Positions 5,262 through 6,014 of a DNA stretch of 6,014 nucleotides are shown piece by piece. Each line of letters starts with the position of its first letter. Within the stretch, counting starts at the first letter, position 1. Location: NCBI GenBank assembly GCA_023389135.1, contig JAEWEX010000347.1:1-6014 (forward strand), written 5' to 3'. This stretch comes from Pseudomonadota bacterium (GTDB lineage: Bacteria; Pseudomonadota; Alphaproteobacteria; Rhizobiales; Methylopilaceae). The notes beneath the pieces were generated by a model, which worked only from the letters and a program-made list of their open reading frames with translations, had not been told where the DNA came from and searched no databases. The position numbers were made by a program, and so were the translations under genes.

Positions 5262-5858
5262 TCAGACGGCCTTCTCGTAGAGGCTCTCGACATATTCCCA
5301 GTTGACGAGGTTCTCGACGAAGGCCTTGAGGTAGTCCGGGCGGCGGTTGCGGTAGTCGATGTAGTAGGAATGCTCCCACACGTCGACGCCCAGGATCGGC
5401 GTCGCGCCATGGACCAGCGGGTTCTCGCCGTTCGGGGTCTTCATGACGGCGAGCTTGCCGTCCTTGACCGCGAGCCAGGCCCAGCCCGAGCCGAACTGGC
5501 CGACGCCGGCCTGGATGAAGTCCTCCTTGAACTTGTCGTAGGAGCCGATGTCGCGGGTGATCGCGTCGGCGATCTTCTGCGGGGCCGCGCCGCCGCCATT
5601 GGGCTTCATCCAGTTCCAGAAATGCAGGTGGTTGTAGTGCTGGCCGGCATTGTTGAAGAGCGCCTGGTTCTTGCCGAACGAGCCCTTCACGACCTCCTCG
5701 ACGCTCTTGCCCGCAAGGTCGGAGCCCTCCAGCAGCTTGTTGCCGGTGGTGACATAGGCATTGTGGTGCTTGTCATGGTGGAATTCGAGCGTCTCGGCCG
5801 ACATGTAGGGCTGGAGCGCGTCATAGGCGTAGGGAAGCTCGGGAAGCTTGAAGGACAT
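5262..5858 (-). CDS. sodB: Superoxide dismutase, Fe/Mn family
   Basis: This 198-residue enzyme converts superoxide to oxygen and hydrogen peroxide. The length is normal for the family, and the absence of a signal peptide predicts a cytoplasmic location. The metal ligands are His27 (EFHHDKHH), His77 (HYNHLHFWNW), and Asp159 and His163 in DVWEHSYY, the family signature. Gateway residues His31 and Tyr35 are conserved. The outer-sphere glutamine lies at position 73 (FNNAGQ) in the N-terminal half, as in iron enzymes. The position that holds Gln in manganese enzymes is Gly144 (TPNGENP). This points to an iron or metal-flexible enzyme, so the symbol is given for the Fe-type reading. The start at 5858 is supported by GGAGA 6 bases upstream. 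The gene is transcribed alone and converges on the small exported-protein gene. Confidence 0.96.
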   Translation of the reverse strand: MSFKLPELPYAYDALQPYMSAETLEFHHDKHHNAYVTTGNKLLEGSDLAGKSVEEVVKGSFGKNQALFNNAGQHYNHLHFWNWMKPNGGGAAPQKIADAITRDIGSYDKFKEDFIQAGVGQFGSGWAWLAVKDGKLAVMKTPNGENPLVHGATPILGVDVWEHSYYIDYRNRRPDYLKAFVENLVNWEYVESLYEKAV

Positions 5859-5895
5859 CGCAGGTCTCCGTTGTTTCGGATGATCCGGTGCACGC

Positions 5896-5913
5896 CGGGG
5901 AGGACAATCCCCG
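5896..5913. repeat. Inverted repeat in the sod leader/start region
   Basis: CGGGGA-GGACAA-TCCCCG has perfect 6-bp arms and a 6-base spacer. On the sod strand the spacer reads TTGTCC. It covers the expected transcription start of sod (near 5908), so it could be an operator or a leader hairpin. Confidence 0.45.
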
Positions 5914-5914
5914 T

Positions 5915-5943
5915 TACATATGCGGGCTCTCCGGCGGCGACAA
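5915..5943 (-). promoter_or_regulatory. Candidate sod promoter
   Basis: On the minus strand, TTGTCG (5938-5943) and TATGTA (5915-5920) are separated by exactly 17 bases. This resembles a sigma-70-type promoter, with TTG of the -35 intact and 4 of 6 bases of the -10. Transcription would start near 5908, giving a leader of about 50 bases. Confidence 0.5.
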
Positions 5944-5950
5944 CCGCCGG
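5931..5950. repeat. Inverted repeat centred on the sod -35
   Basis: CCGGCGG-CGACAA-CCGCCGG has perfect 7-bp arms around a 6-base spacer that is the proposed -35 (TTGTCG on the sod strand). Its position would suit a repressor or other regulator site. No known box is recognised. Confidence 0.45.
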
Positions 5951-6014
5951 CGCGCTTGCGGAATGGTGCGGATCGCCTGCAAGATCGCCTGCCCGGGAAC
6001 GGAAAGAGTAAGCG
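5951..6014. other. Upstream flank of sod, no gene seen
   Basis: I see no credible coding frame or RNA gene in these last bases. They are the distal part of the sod upstream region, and a neighbouring gene, if any, starts beyond the window. Confidence 0.4.

Noticed and set aside
5244..6011. Plus-strand open frame (255 codons) opposite sod
   Set aside because: It is antisense to an unmistakable superoxide dismutase, and its composition follows from the sod codons. It also runs through the shared terminator side and the sod promoter.
1..6014. Mobile elements, CRISPR arrays, tRNA/rRNA, riboswitches, defence or phage genes
   Set aside because: Read on both strands, I found no spaced identical repeats, terminal inverted repeats with a transposase, tRNA cloverleaf or recognisable phage/defence protein. 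The gene content looks like ordinary chromosome.

Overview
The window is a GC-rich stretch (clearly above 65% G+C by eye, with G/C at most third codon positions) of what looks like an ordinary alphaproteobacterial chromosome, most likely Hyphomicrobiales (Rhizobiales). That placement is inferred from the gene families present (YjgR-type HerA-like ATPase, DUF2267-like and DUF4332 proteins, a secreted DUF1194 protein, an alphaproteobacterial-style Fe/Mn superoxide dismutase). It is not based on an rRNA or other phylogenetic marker. I see no tRNA, rRNA, insertion sequence, CRISPR array, integrase or phage gene.

Layout: (1) 1-1250, minus strand: a HerA-like/DUF853 (YjgR-type) ATPase whose C-terminus is cut by the left edge. 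(2) 1251-1394: a divergent intergenic region with a plausible -10 on each strand. (3) 1395-2204, plus strand: two small cytoplasmic proteins, a DUF2267-like protein and a double helix-hairpin-helix DUF4332 protein, 45 bases apart and probably co-transcribed. (4) 2212-2874, minus strand: a type II haloacid dehalogenase with a full set of catalytic residues, converging on the DUF4332 gene with only 7 bases between the stop codons. (5) 2875-3042: a divergent intergenic region with clustered dyads. (6) 3043-3921, plus strand: a fold-type IV PLP aminotransferase of the branched-chain type. (7) 4009-5182, plus strand: two exported proteins in tandem, a DUF1194 (von Willebrand A-like) protein and a small four-cysteine protein. 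(8) 5214-5235: a strong hairpin that can serve as a two-way terminator. (9) 5262-5858, minus strand: an Fe/Mn superoxide dismutase. Its upstream region holds a reasonable promoter and two inverted repeats whose 6-base spacers are nearly identical.

The genes do not form one pathway. The visible groupings are the DUF2267-like/DUF4332 pair, the exported DUF1194/small-protein pair, and a divergent dehalogenase/aminotransferase arrangement that might share control. Nothing here is clearly a new defence, mobile or biosynthetic system. The items most worth checking are the paired dyads at the sod promoter, the uncharacterised exported pair, the DUF2267-like/DUF4332 pair, and the dyads between the dehalogenase and aminotransferase genes. 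Many long open frames opposite or overlapping the real genes (for example 33-1289 plus and 3028-4893 minus) are by-products of high GC content.
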